From NCBI RefSeq assembly GCF_024220515.1, contig NZ_JAMXOT010000012.1, positions 1 to 52,373 on the forward strand: a stretch of 52,373 bases of DNA, read 5' to 3'. Below are positions 1 through 8,903 of this stretch, in pieces. The position numbers and the translations under genes are program-made. Below the pieces are notes generated by a model. The model ran no database searches. It was given only the letters and a program-made list of their open reading frames with translations, and was not told the origin of the DNA. Within the stretch, counting starts at the first letter, position 1. The number at the start of each line of letters is the position of its first letter. The DNA is from Oscillatoria sp. HE19RPO (GTDB lineage Bacteria > Cyanobacteriota > Cyanobacteriia > Cyanobacteriales > Laspinemataceae).

Positions 1-3
1 GGA

Positions 4-140
4 TTCCAACAAATAAATCATCCTTGCTTTGATGCGATCGCACCTAACAAGGCTCTTTTAGCCCGCGCAGGCACCGCTTTGTCCTGTGAGCCTCCAGGCT
101 TGAGCCTGCGGGTTTTTTGAAGGTTTTATTTTTTGGAGTT
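4..140 (+). repeat. MITE-like interspersed repeat, copy 1
   Basis: The left end reads TTCCAACAAATAAATC and the right end, read on the other strand, reads AACTCCAAAAAATAAAAC, so the two ends are imperfect inverted repeats. The same element is present in reverse orientation at 32536-32692 and again at 52242-52373. This copy matches the last copy over its first ~70 bases and over its T-rich right end. They differ in the internal hairpins, where this copy has a GC-rich stem of different sequence (about 88-112) before the run of six T. No coding capacity is visible, so it would be non-autonomous. Confidence 0.7.
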
Positions 141-170
141 ACCCTAGGCAGCCCCGATAATTCTGGGAAC

Positions 171-1241
171 TCAACTCCCCCAACGAGACTTGTTAAAGTC
201 ATAGATTTCCTGAAAAATATCTCTGACACTAGGATAGCTTAATTTCCACTCCGGATAGTGGGATTTAAACTTACTTAAATCGCTGATATACCAGATATGA
301 TCCCCCATGCGGTTGGTCTCAGTGTAGCTGGTTTCCATCTTCTTGCCGGTAATCTCCTCACACATTTGGATCCCTTCCAGAACCGAGGTATTACTCTCGC
401 GACCCCCACCCAGGTTGTACACTTCAGCAATCCGAGGGGTTTTGAAAAAGGTGTCCATCGCCAGGATGACATCAGTGCAGTGGATGACGTCCCGGACTTG
501 TTTGCCTTTGTAACCGATCACCGTGTAATGGGTTCCCGTCATGGCGCATCTCATCAAATAAGAGGGGAATCCATGCAATTGAGCACCAGAATGTTGCGGC
601 CCACTGAGGACCCCACCGCGAAACACTGCACTTTTAATGTTAAAGTAGCGCCCATACTCTTGGACCAACAGATCCCCAGCAGCTTTCGAGGCCCCAAACA
701 GAGAATGCATACTTTGGTCAATGCTCATCTCTTCCGGGATCCCGTTTTGGTAGGGATGAGAGGGGTCCAGTTCCCAGCGAGTTTCTTGTTCAACCAGGGG
801 TAAAGTATTGGGGCGATCGCCATACACCTTATTGGTGGAACAATGGGCAAACACCGCCTCGGGACAAAACTGCCGGGTTGCCTCTAGCAAAACCAGGGTC
901 CCATTGGCATTAATCGAGAAATCCGTAAAGGGTTCCTTTGCCGCCCAATCATGGGAGGGTTGCGCTGCGGTATGGACAATCAGGGCGATATCGGATTTGT
1001 ACTTAGAAAAAATCGCATTAATCGCTTCGGGATTGCGGATATCAACTTCGTTATGTTCGTACAGATCCCCGAGTTCCTTGCTGATTCGTTCGCGGTTCCA
1101 ACTGGTGGAGGCTTCCTGTCCAAAGAAGTATTGACGCATATCATTGTCAATCCCGACGACTTTGTAACCCGCTTTTCCATAAAACAGGGCGGCCTCGGAA
1201 CCAATCAATCCGCCGGATCCTGTTACGATAACTACAGACAT
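171..1241 (-). CDS. NAD-dependent epimerase/dehydratase (extended SDR, CDP-paratose 2-epimerase-like)
   Basis: This 356-residue protein has the extended short-chain dehydrogenase fold that modifies nucleotide sugars for polysaccharide assembly. Residues 7-14 are the nucleotide-binding TGSGGLIG loop, an acidic pair follows at IDND (31-34), and STNKVY (135-140) is the usual strand-5 motif. At the catalytic YxxxK position it reads FGASK (182-186), so the tyrosine is replaced by phenylalanine while the lysine is kept. As I recall, this substitution also occurs in relatives annotated as CDP-paratose/tyvelose 2-epimerase-like. The start has an AGGAGA ribosome site. It is the last gene of the minus-strand EPS run and presumably supplies a sugar nucleotide. 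The exact substrate cannot be read from sequence. Confidence 0.85.
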   Translation of the reverse strand: MSVVIVTGSGGLIGSEAALFYGKAGYKVVGIDNDMRQYFFGQEASTSWNRERISKELGDLYEHNEVDIRNPEAINAIFSKYKSDIALIVHTAAQPSHDWAAKEPFTDFSINANGTLVLLEATRQFCPEAVFAHCSTNKVYGDRPNTLPLVEQETRWELDPSHPYQNGIPEEMSIDQSMHSLFGASKAAGDLLVQEYGRYFNIKSAVFRGGVLSGPQHSGAQLHGFPSYLMRCAMTGTHYTVIGYKGKQVRDVIHCTDVILAMDTFFKTPRIAEVYNLGGGRESNTSVLEGIQMCEEITGKKMETSYTETNRMGDHIWYISDLSKFKSHYPEWKLSYPSVRDIFQEIYDFNKSRWGS

Positions 1242-1408
1242 TCTGTTCTCCTGCTGTCTTGGGTTGTTGGGCGATCGGCCAGTGGTATTGCTGGCGTTTA
1301 TTCCCCCCCTAGATTATAGGCAGGTGCGGGATACTCGTCACCCGGTTACCCAGGGATTGCTCTGACCAATTTATTCCAGTGGCAATGGGTAATTGTCAGA
1401 GTTTATGC

Positions 1409-2623
1409 TTAGTTGCCACTCGAACGGTGCAAAACTTGAGTATAGACAGACTGCATTTTTTCGGCTAATTTTTCCCAAGTGTAATGTTCCAAAACTTTCT
1501 GATATCCCGCTTCCCCCAGTTGAATGCACAGGGATGGATTGTTTAGGAGTTCTATGATTTTATCAGCAATTTGGCTGGAATTTTGTTCTACTAAAAAACC
1601 ATTTTCCCCCTCATCAATGACATCCCGAATGGCTGGAATATTTCCCCCAATTACTGGTTTTTTCATCATCCAGGCTTCCGTATAAACCCCCCCAAAGCTT
1701 TCTTGCATAGAGGGAACGCATAAAATATTGCAGGCAGCCAGGGCGTCAGTTTTTTCTTGTAAGCTGACGCTACCGAGTTCCAGAATTCGGCAGTCCTTAA
1801 CTTCTGCAAACAGCGTTTCCGAAAATGGAGTCCGAGGACCAATGGCGACAAACCGAGTTTCTGGACATTTTTTCCAAACTCTTTCAGCCGTTTTGATAAA
1901 GGCTTCAATCCCTTTATAGGGATATTTTTGTCCTAGAAATAAAACGATGGGATCCGAACCTAGGGAATATTGATTTCTGAAGCGACTGGCTTCTTGTTTT
2001 TCAGATAATAATGGGCCAATTCCTGTTACAAATATTTTCTCTTCCTTAACCCCGAGTTTGATTAGTATATTCTTTTCTACATGGGTTAAAGCAATGAGCG
2101 CATCTGCTTGACGGTAAAGTTGAATATATTCGCGGTATAGCCATCCTACCCACCGGGGATGATGCAAGGGGACGAAGATGAAAGGAATATCTAAATTTTG
2201 GGCGACTTTTAACGAAGCATAGCTCAAATTTTCCCGGCCCATTCTAACATTTTGAATTAGGTCAAATCCTTGAGATAATTCATGAATTTTGGGTACAAAA
2301 GCCTCCGATATTTTATCGATAGAAATAGACTTGGTTAGATAAAACCCCATCACCAACGGAATCAAAAATAATCGCTCTTTTAATCCGAGGGTGATGGGGT
2401 TAACCTCGACTCCATCCAGTTCATAATTACTCAGATGGTACGGCGCTTTTAACGTAGTTCCTAATAGCCAGTCGGTCCGATTTTCAGTCCATTGTGTGAT
2501 CACCCTTACCCGATGGGTCTGAGCTAAGATCGAAAGCATTTGATGAGTATGTAACTGAGCACCCCCGATCGCCGGTGGATAGGCAGTGATAGTGGACAGG
2601 ATTTTTAACGAAGAGTTGGTCAC
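1409..2623 (-). CDS. glycosyltransferase family 4
   Basis: A 404-residue retaining GT-B glycosyltransferase, cytoplasmic or membrane-associated, that would add one sugar to the lipid-linked EPS repeat. The N-terminal domain carries the glycine-rich IGGAQLHTH loop (20-27), which is typical of GT4 acceptor domains. The C-terminal domain has the nucleotide-sugar motif E308-SFGGVYT-E316 (E-x7-E) followed by the usual ENGFLVE segment. The start codon is GTG with no strong ribosome site, so the N-terminus is less certain than the fold. It is followed by the epimerase on the same strand and preceded by another GT4 after about 150 bases. Donor and acceptor are unknown. Confidence 0.9.
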   Translation of the reverse strand: MTNSSLKILSTITAYPPAIGGAQLHTHQMLSILAQTHRVRVITQWTENRTDWLLGTTLKAPYHLSNYELDGVEVNPITLGLKERLFLIPLVMGFYLTKSISIDKISEAFVPKIHELSQGFDLIQNVRMGRENLSYASLKVAQNLDIPFIFVPLHHPRWVGWLYREYIQLYRQADALIALTHVEKNILIKLGVKEEKIFVTGIGPLLSEKQEASRFRNQYSLGSDPIVLFLGQKYPYKGIEAFIKTAERVWKKCPETRFVAIGPRTPFSETLFAEVKDCRILELGSVSLQEKTDALAACNILCVPSMQESFGGVYTEAWMMKKPVIGGNIPAIRDVIDEGENGFLVEQNSSQIADKIIELLNNPSLCIQLGEAGYQKVLEHYTWEKLAEKMQSVYTQVLHRSSGN

Positions 2624-2776
2624 TCTAGTTTAATAGCTTAAAACATGGTTGGTGTATCACTCTATATTTTCACTCTTTCTGTTTTTCGTCCAACCCCTAA
2701 GAAGTGACCCGTGGGGAAGTCCCCGGCTTCAGTGGTTGATTTGTTGCTACATCCAATACGGTGAAATCGTTAGAAT

Positions 2777-3943
2777 TTAAGAATTACAAGCAGATTTATA
2801 AATCTGCATGAGTTGCTGATAATTTTGTTGGGCGGTGTACTTGGACTCAAATTCCACTCGCGCTTCTTGGCGCATTTTTTGGAGCTGGTGGGGATGAGAT
2901 AAGGCCCACTGCACCTTGGCAACGAGGTCATTGGGGTCCCCCGGACGGAAATGAAGTCCCGTGCGCTGATCCTCGACAATCTCGGCGACTGCGCCAATCT
3001 GAGCGGCGATCGCCGGGGTTCCCGTTGCAAATGCCTCCACTGCCACCCGGCCAAACGTTTCATACCAGGCGGAGGGAAAAATCAAAAACTCAGCCTTTCC
3101 CATGATTTCATAAAGTTTCTCCAAGGGTAGAGTTCCCAGCCATTCCACATTGGAAAGTCTGGAGACTGCCTCCTTAACCATCTCAGCTAAAGGCCCCTGA
3201 CCGACAATTTTTAGGGGGATGTCCTGGTCTAAATGCTTCCAAGCTGCCAAGAGGGTATCAATTCCTTTTTCTGGGGAAAGTCTCCCAACAAATAACGCAT
3301 ATCCTCCCCCTCCAGAACCCGCACCAGGGTCGGGGTAGACAAAATTCGGCTTGACCAGGATTTTTTCCCCAGGCAAGCCCCCCTCAATATATTTTTGTCG
3401 GGCAAACTCGGTTAAAGCAATGTACTTATCCACTCGGGTGTGCCAGGTCCTCCTAGCCCGGTGAACCGTCAGCATTGTGGCTACAGCAGCAGTTCCCACG
3501 GCGCTTTCCCGGTAGCAACTGTGGACGATTCCCGGCCAGGGAAAGAACTTACCCAGACAGTCTTCGCAGACTTTGCCATCGCGGAAAAAAAATGCATCAG
3601 AACAAAACAGGCGGTAGTTATGCAGGGTCTGCACTACGGGTACTCCAGCATCTCGACAAGCATCATAAACCGCAGGAGACCACAAGGGGAAGAAATTATG
3701 GACATGGACGATATCGGGCCGAAAACTGGTAATCTCTGAAGAGACCCGCCTTTTCCCCGACTGGGAGTAAATGGCGTTGGCTGCAGTCATGACTTGGTTA
3801 AAGCTTCCGGAGATCTCATCGTTATCCGCTTGTAAGAGAACGACATCATGACCATTGTCTTCTAGCAAAGCTTTTTCTGCCGCGACCACCACATCTTCAC
3901 CCCCCGGAATTCTGTAGAGGTTATGTATTTGCAGGATCCTCAT
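2777..3943 (-). CDS. glycosyltransferase family 4 with cysteine cluster
   Basis: A 388-residue GT-B fold enzyme. It begins MRILQIHNLYRIPGGEDVV, the glycine-rich acceptor-domain loop, and has the donor motif E295-TFGRVAV-E303. Between the two domains it holds four cysteines at about 114, 126, 129 and 143 (CEDC in the middle), a feature of one GT4 subfamily that may bind metal or stabilise a loop. Its ATG overlaps the TGA of the upstream lipoprotein gene by four bases, so the two are translationally coupled and almost certainly in one operon. The role is transfer of one sugar in EPS repeat assembly; the specificity is unknown. Confidence 0.9.
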   Translation of the reverse strand: MRILQIHNLYRIPGGEDVVVAAEKALLEDNGHDVVLLQADNDEISGSFNQVMTAANAIYSQSGKRRVSSEITSFRPDIVHVHNFFPLWSPAVYDACRDAGVPVVQTLHNYRLFCSDAFFFRDGKVCEDCLGKFFPWPGIVHSCYRESAVGTAAVATMLTVHRARRTWHTRVDKYIALTEFARQKYIEGGLPGEKILVKPNFVYPDPGAGSGGGGYALFVGRLSPEKGIDTLLAAWKHLDQDIPLKIVGQGPLAEMVKEAVSRLSNVEWLGTLPLEKLYEIMGKAEFLIFPSAWYETFGRVAVEAFATGTPAIAAQIGAVAEIVEDQRTGLHFRPGDPNDLVAKVQWALSHPHQLQKMRQEARVEFESKYTAQQNYQQLMQIYKSACNS

Positions 3944-5244
3944 GATGCAGTGTTCTCCAATAATAAGGGGGATGGACCAATCTCAATTTTAGGTTCGCGC
4001 CAGTTGCGATTGCCACCATTCAAGTCCCTGATCTGTCTGACTTGCCAGTCTTCGGGTAATTCAAACGTGACTTGACGTTCTGGATTCCAGACAATCCAAC
4101 CCGTATATCCGCGATCGCGATTGAGTTTGCAAGTCCAAGTCTTTTCTGCATTGGTGGTACAGGGACTCATTCTGGCCCCCACCAGCCATTTGTAAGTTTC
4201 TCCATAGGCGATCGCAGCCGGTCTCAGGGTAGCGCGATCGGCTTCTACCATTGGCACTGTCGTCCGGCGATTATCCCAGGAGTACCAGTAAAAACGACTA
4301 ACTCCGGCATCCCAGTTCAGAATATAACCACGGGCTACGAATGCAGAGGCTTGTTCGTCTGAACGCACGGGTTGATCTCCCAGCCAGCCTGCTTCGGTAT
4401 TCCAAAGCGGTTTGTCACCCTGTCCATACTTCGCCATAATCTCTCGGGCTTGGCGAATTACAGGCACGAATCGTTCCGGAGGATGGACGTTGATGTAAAA
4501 GTGATAGCCGATGACATCGGCGTAGTCCCCACCCCCCTTTGCCAAGTATTCATCTAACCAGATCAGACCTTGGTTTCCCTTAAAAGCTAAGTTAGCCGCA
4601 GAGGGAGAAACCACCACAATTTCTGGATCGACTTCTTTAAGCACTTGATAGGCTTCCCGAGATAGCTCCAACATCTTCTCAATGGTGCCGGTAAAAAAGT
4701 CGTTCCAATTGGCTTCATTCCAGAGTTCATAGTACCGAATCCGACCTTTATAGCGATTCGCGACCGTGCGAACGTAGTTGCGCCAGTCCTCGATATTTTC
4801 GGGTTCGGCAGCTTTTCCGGGACCATATACCGATCGCTCGTCAGGCCGCGCCGAGGCCCACCGAGGGCTCAGACCTAACGGGAGTAGAATTTCTACGTTA
4901 TTTTCTTCAGCTAAGGCTACGGATTTGTCCAAAATTTCAAAGTTCCATTGGCCTTGAGCTGGCTCCAACTCAAACCATTCTACATAGGCAGCCATCAACC
5001 GCCATGTTGCGAACGGGACTGCCGGCCAAGGAGAAAGATTTTTAATTTTGCGATCGCTTTCAAAAGTACCTGTAGTAGCGACCCGGTGCAGATGCATTCC
5101 AAATAGGGTCTCTGGAATCGGGGTGATGCTTGCTTGTTCACCATTGGCTCTGCCCCAATTAATGTTACTGCACCCGACCACGGTTACCAGGGCTAAAAGG
5201 AGGGCCATCAAAAACTTCAACACAGACTTGTTGGATCGAATCAA
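3940..5244 (-). CDS. clan-A glycoside-hydrolase-like lipoprotein (GH39-like)
   Basis: A (beta/alpha)8-type glycosidase-like protein inside the EPS locus, predicted to act on the polymer outside the cytoplasm. I chose the TTG at 5244 because a GGAGAG ribosome site lies six bases upstream, and this start places a basic N-terminus (IRSNKSVLK), a hydrophobic stretch and the lipobox VVGC directly in order, with Cys25 lipidated. An ATG in frame at 5379 would add 45 residues that overlap the neighbouring methyltransferase and break the signal peptide. The mature part has WNEANW (acid/base Glu177) and WNTEAGW (nucleophile Glu284), the two glutamates of clan A. Length 434 residues. It could trim or release EPS; the substrate is inferred only from context. 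Confidence 0.8.
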   Translation of the reverse strand: MIRSNKSVLKFLMALLLALVTVVGCSNINWGRANGEQASITPIPETLFGMHLHRVATTGTFESDRKIKNLSPWPAVPFATWRLMAAYVEWFELEPAQGQWNFEILDKSVALAEENNVEILLPLGLSPRWASARPDERSVYGPGKAAEPENIEDWRNYVRTVANRYKGRIRYYELWNEANWNDFFTGTIEKMLELSREAYQVLKEVDPEIVVVSPSAANLAFKGNQGLIWLDEYLAKGGGDYADVIGYHFYINVHPPERFVPVIRQAREIMAKYGQGDKPLWNTEAGWLGDQPVRSDEQASAFVARGYILNWDAGVSRFYWYSWDNRRTTVPMVEADRATLRPAAIAYGETYKWLVGARMSPCTTNAEKTWTCKLNRDRGYTGWIVWNPERQVTFELPEDWQVRQIRDLNGGNRNWREPKIEIGPSPLLLENTAS

Positions 5245-5356
5245 TTTAATCTCTCCATAGATTTCTACAACATTTGAATAGAAGCAAGGGTGTAGGTAAA
5301 TATCGCTTCTATTTTTTTGAAATTTGGTCCCATAAGTCAGCTTCTTTCTATTACCA

Positions 5357-6004
5357 TTACTGGCTTTTTTTAATTGCAATTAAAGATTTTTCTAATCCCC
5401 ATGACTTTTCCACTTCTATTTTAGAATCAGGAAACAATTCAGACATTTCAGAGCGCGTTAACAGCTTCAATTCCTGTAACATCTGTTCACATTCTTCACG
5501 AGTGGGTCGGGTTATAATCCCCCATCCCGTAAAATTGCGAAGTAACGGTCTTTGGGTATCCTTCGGCAGCCAATGGATAAAGGGAGCTAGCAAATGAGGT
5601 TCAATGGGAAAACTTTGACTAGGAGTTTGAACAAAATAATTTGGGGCTATTCTTTTAATTTCTTGGGCAAATATGTTTTGAGCTTCCCAGTCTCCCACGT
5701 GTTCAATCACTGAATTGCAAAAGGCAATATCAAACGATTCGTCATCGAAAGGAAGTTTTTTCCCATCGGCTACCACCCAAGTAAAATTTTCCGGGAGTTC
5801 GTCCCTATTGGGATAAATATTGACAATTGTAACTTGAGGCAGCTTAAACCCCTGAGTTTTGGCGAGATTCCAAAAAAACAAGCCACCGCCAATATCCAGC
5901 AAGCGCGTAGATTCGCTCAGTTGATTGAAGTAGCTATAAAACAACTTTAATCGCTGACGACGAAAGTGGGTTAGGATAGGACGATATATTTCCTGGATAT
6001 TCAT
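5357..6004 (-). CDS. class I SAM-dependent methyltransferase
   Basis: A 215-residue methyltransferase with the SAM-binding motif LLDIGGG near residue 35, and motif FDIAFCNSVIEHVGDW, typical of the Methyltransf_11 group. I placed the start at the ATG at 6004 (MNIQEIYRPIL) because a GAGAGAGA ribosome site precedes it; an upstream ATG at 6076 adds a hydrophobic, non-conserved extension. It lies between a GT4 and the glycosidase-like lipoprotein on the same strand, so O-methylation of an EPS sugar is the likely role. The acceptor is unknown. Confidence 0.8.
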   Translation of the reverse strand: MNIQEIYRPILTHFRRQRLKLFYSYFNQLSESTRLLDIGGGLFFWNLAKTQGFKLPQVTIVNIYPNRDELPENFTWVVADGKKLPFDDESFDIAFCNSVIEHVGDWEAQNIFAQEIKRIAPNYFVQTPSQSFPIEPHLLAPFIHWLPKDTQRPLLRNFTGWGIITRPTREECEQMLQELKLLTRSEMSELFPDSKIEVEKSWGLEKSLIAIKKSQ

Positions 6005-6256
6005 AATCAATCTCTCTCTAAATTGGAAAGTTATGGAGAAACAAATACAGATAAAAGAGGGTGATTTTATATTCAAATTTACCCACTCTAATCTGGCTAC
6101 TGCTCAAATGGTTTGATTGAATGGTATAAAAAATTATGGTAACTTAGCCCTAGAATTCTCCGAACGAAAAGAACCGAGGAACATTCAATCTAACCCTTAA
6201 AATAAACCTCAAATGCGCCATTCAATGTACCCGTTTTGACTATTAGGATGAGGGAG

Positions 6257-7405
6257 TTAGTTGTCTAGGGTTTGCAAAAGCGATCGCCATCGTTTAACGC
6301 AGGAAGTTACATCGTAGTTCTGCACCCTATTCTTAGCCATCTCTCCCATTTCCCTCAGTCGTGTTTTATCTTTGAGCGCCTCTTCTAGCACCGAAGTAAT
6401 AGACCTGACTTCCCGTTCCACCAACCATCCATTGACCCCATCCTCCAACACATCCACGACCCCATGAACTTTAGTTGCAATGAAAGGTAATCCGGCTGCG
6501 GACGCTTCAAAAACAATCCGAGAAAAGGTTTCATAGGCCGAGGGGAACACAAATAAGTCAGCCGACCACAAATAAGGACGTACATCTTTTTGAAACCCAG
6601 CAAAAGCAACCCGCTCAGATAACCCAAGTCGATCGCGGATTTGCTCATATTCTTTCACTTCACTGGAAGACCCCCCCACAACTAACAATTTGGCTTGAGG
6701 TGTTGATAGCCTAGAAATTGCTTCAAGCAGCAAATCCAGTCCCTTGCGTGAAAAATCTCCTAAAGCAATAAAAACCATCACGATATCTTCATCCCGAAAC
6801 CCAAAACTCTCGCGAATCGGTCGAGAATCAAACTCTGTGGGACGACGAAATCGTTCAATTTCAATGGGGTTGGGGATTTCCACAATTTTATCTCGAAAAG
6901 CCGGGTAAGTTTCTGCTACCTCATTTCCCAGTCCTTTAGAGGGGACCACAATTATTTTAGCTTCTTTAAATGCCTTGGCTTCTCGATTGGCATTAAATCG
7001 ATGGTTGATCGATCTGGCTACCCGCCGGAGTCCCTTACTCTTATTCAAGGACCAGTGATTATTTAAGTAAGCCGCATGACAAAAATGCGCCCAACAAATA
7101 TCGCAATCTACATATTCTCCTTCAGTCCCTAAAATCAACCAAGGTCGCTCGTTTTGTTGAAGATAACGTTGATAATATCGAGGAGCCAGCCATTGGAATG
7201 CCATAAACCGGAGGAAGATAGGTTTGGCGGGAAGCGGAACACGGATCCAATCAATTTGACCCGGGGCCGGATCGTCGAACTCATCGGATAATACGGTGAA
7301 CTGATACTCTCGATAAAGACCCCCCAGCATCCCGAGGATATCTTGACCACTGGGACTGTTATTGGTTACGCAAAGGTCAAATACAACGATGGTTTTTTCT
7401 GGCAT
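6257..7405 (-). CDS. glycosyltransferase family 4
   Basis: A 382-residue GT-B glycosyltransferase. The C-terminal half contains the phosphate-binding GDFSRKGLDLLLEA segment and the E-x7-E motif ETFSRIVFE, then DGVNGWLVE. The N-terminal half is tryptophan- and histidine-rich (ICWAHFCHAAYLNNHW) and less typical. The start ATG follows a 35-base gap from the next GT4 gene, which suggests co-transcription. It would add one residue of the EPS repeat unit from the cytoplasmic side. Donor sugar unknown. Confidence 0.88.
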   Translation of the reverse strand: MPEKTIVVFDLCVTNNSPSGQDILGMLGGLYREYQFTVLSDEFDDPAPGQIDWIRVPLPAKPIFLRFMAFQWLAPRYYQRYLQQNERPWLILGTEGEYVDCDICWAHFCHAAYLNNHWSLNKSKGLRRVARSINHRFNANREAKAFKEAKIIVVPSKGLGNEVAETYPAFRDKIVEIPNPIEIERFRRPTEFDSRPIRESFGFRDEDIVMVFIALGDFSRKGLDLLLEAISRLSTPQAKLLVVGGSSSEVKEYEQIRDRLGLSERVAFAGFQKDVRPYLWSADLFVFPSAYETFSRIVFEASAAGLPFIATKVHGVVDVLEDGVNGWLVEREVRSITSVLEEALKDKTRLREMGEMAKNRVQNYDVTSCVKRWRSLLQTLDN

Positions 7406-7440
7406 TGAAAACTCCCGATAAATTGAGGGTAGAGGGGGAA

Positions 7441-8583
7441 TTAGGGACGGTGCTTTTGGCTGACATAATTAATAGCCTCCAAGACGCGATCGGCAACAAA
7501 CTCAGGGGTTAAGTATTGGATCTGTTCTCGATCCTTAACCCGAATTCGTTCTAAGCTGTCCGGTGGGGTTGAAAAAACCCGATCAAGGGCCGCCAACAGT
7601 TCATCCTGGCGATCGGGACGAAAAGTCCAACCCGTTACCCCATCCACCACTAACTCTTCTACGGCTTGGCTATAAAGGCTCCCTAGCACGGGTAACCCTG
7701 CGGCCATTGCCTCATTAACGACCACACCCCATTCATCAGCGAGGGTCGGAAACACAAAAACGCCTCCCTGGCGATAGATCTCTGGTAAATCAGCGTAGGC
7801 TACACTTCCCAAGAATTTTACGGCAACATTGGACGGCATGAGCATTTTCTCTAAAGTGTCCCGTAGTGGCCCTTCACCCACAATCCAAAACTCGACCCGG
7901 CGTTCGGGGTTGGCCCCTCCCCATCGAGCAAGTGCGGACAAAAACGGTGCAATTCCTTTACGCTCTACCAGTTGTCCTACATATAGAAGTCGATACGCAT
8001 TCGGTTCGGTTCTAGATAGTGGCACTGCCAAAAACGGAGAAATGTCCGTGGTATAAGGGGCCGCAAAAATTTGTTGCGGACTTATGCCAAACTGATGAAT
8101 ATAGCGGCCTCCACTTTTGCCGTTCACCAGGATAGCCTCGGCTTGTGGGACGAGCATTTGTCGCAATTTTTCTCGGAACTTTCCTCTCCCCTGTTCGCTA
8201 TACTCAGAAATGGTCGCCCAGAGAATCAGTTTGCTCTGGGGCGTTAACTTGCGGTAAACCGCCGCTTGCACACTGCGTAAACCTAGCTCTCCTGAAATGA
8301 CCACATCGGGCTGGTACTGCCCCAGAGTCCAAATCGTATCATAGGGGATATGAACATATAAATCTTCGGCAAACCCATGAGGGTGCTGCCAAGTCCGTTT
8401 GAGGGTTATATTGTTTTGGACTGTAACGTTCAAGTCTTCCCAGTTCGGCTGCCATTGCCGATTAGGTTCCATCTCGGTGGAGATGAACACTTGGAAGTTC
8501 TCCACGCGATCGGCGATCGCTTTGTAGAGCGGCAACCGATAGGGAGGAATAAAGTTTGTTAAAAGCGCAACACGCTGAACCAT
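7441..8583 (-). CDS. glycosyltransferase family 4
   Basis: A 380-residue GT4 enzyme. The N-terminus reads RVALLTNFIPPYRLPLY, which is frequent in GT4 EPS enzymes. The donor motif is DEWGVVVNE, so the first acidic residue of E-x7-E is occupied by Asp, a known variant of this subfamily. VGQLVERKGI marks the start of the C-terminal Rossmann domain. It is the first gene of a minus-strand run reading toward position 171 and is divergent from the MBOAT gene, with about 320 bases between them for both promoters. Confidence 0.88.
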   Translation of the reverse strand: MVQRVALLTNFIPPYRLPLYKAIADRVENFQVFISTEMEPNRQWQPNWEDLNVTVQNNITLKRTWQHPHGFAEDLYVHIPYDTIWTLGQYQPDVVISGELGLRSVQAAVYRKLTPQSKLILWATISEYSEQGRGKFREKLRQMLVPQAEAILVNGKSGGRYIHQFGISPQQIFAAPYTTDISPFLAVPLSRTEPNAYRLLYVGQLVERKGIAPFLSALARWGGANPERRVEFWIVGEGPLRDTLEKMLMPSNVAVKFLGSVAYADLPEIYRQGGVFVFPTLADEWGVVVNEAMAAGLPVLGSLYSQAVEELVVDGVTGWTFRPDRQDELLAALDRVFSTPPDSLERIRVKDREQIQYLTPEFVADRVLEAINYVSQKHRP

Positions 8584-8903
8584 TCTGGCTTTAAAATATT
8601 TTCTAGGAATTACTGAGCCAATTGTATTGTACCCAACTTAGTGGGCGCTCTATAAGCGGTTTGGCATCTAAATTCTTAAAAAACCTCACCCTAGGAGGGC
8701 GCGCATCTTAACTTTACTCGCGATCGGATTTTTGAGTGCAAGCATCGGGCGGCCTCCTCTGCCCCAATTCAAACCTTAACCGATTTGCTCCCTCGACTCG
8801 ATCCTCATTTTCCCCAAGGGAAAGGATCCATAGCACTCGGTCTGATTGACCTGAGTCCCCTTCAGCACTCGACTGTACCCTATCTAGGCTTGTTTCTAAA
8901 TGT
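8584..8903. other. divergent intergenic region
   Basis: About 320 bases between a minus-strand GT4 gene and the plus-strand MBOAT gene. It must contain both promoters. I see no RNA gene, and no clear operator or repeat that I would name. Confidence 0.4.

Noticed and set aside
297-1319. Plus-strand frames opposite the epimerase gene
   Set aside because: They are antisense to a gene with clear SDR motifs and contain no protein-like signature of their own.
2700-2735. GTGGGGAAGTCCCC hairpin with GTGACCCG and CTTCAGTGG flanks, considered as an IS200/IS605 end
   Set aside because: Only one short hairpin is present with no transposase and no second end, so a mobile origin cannot be supported.
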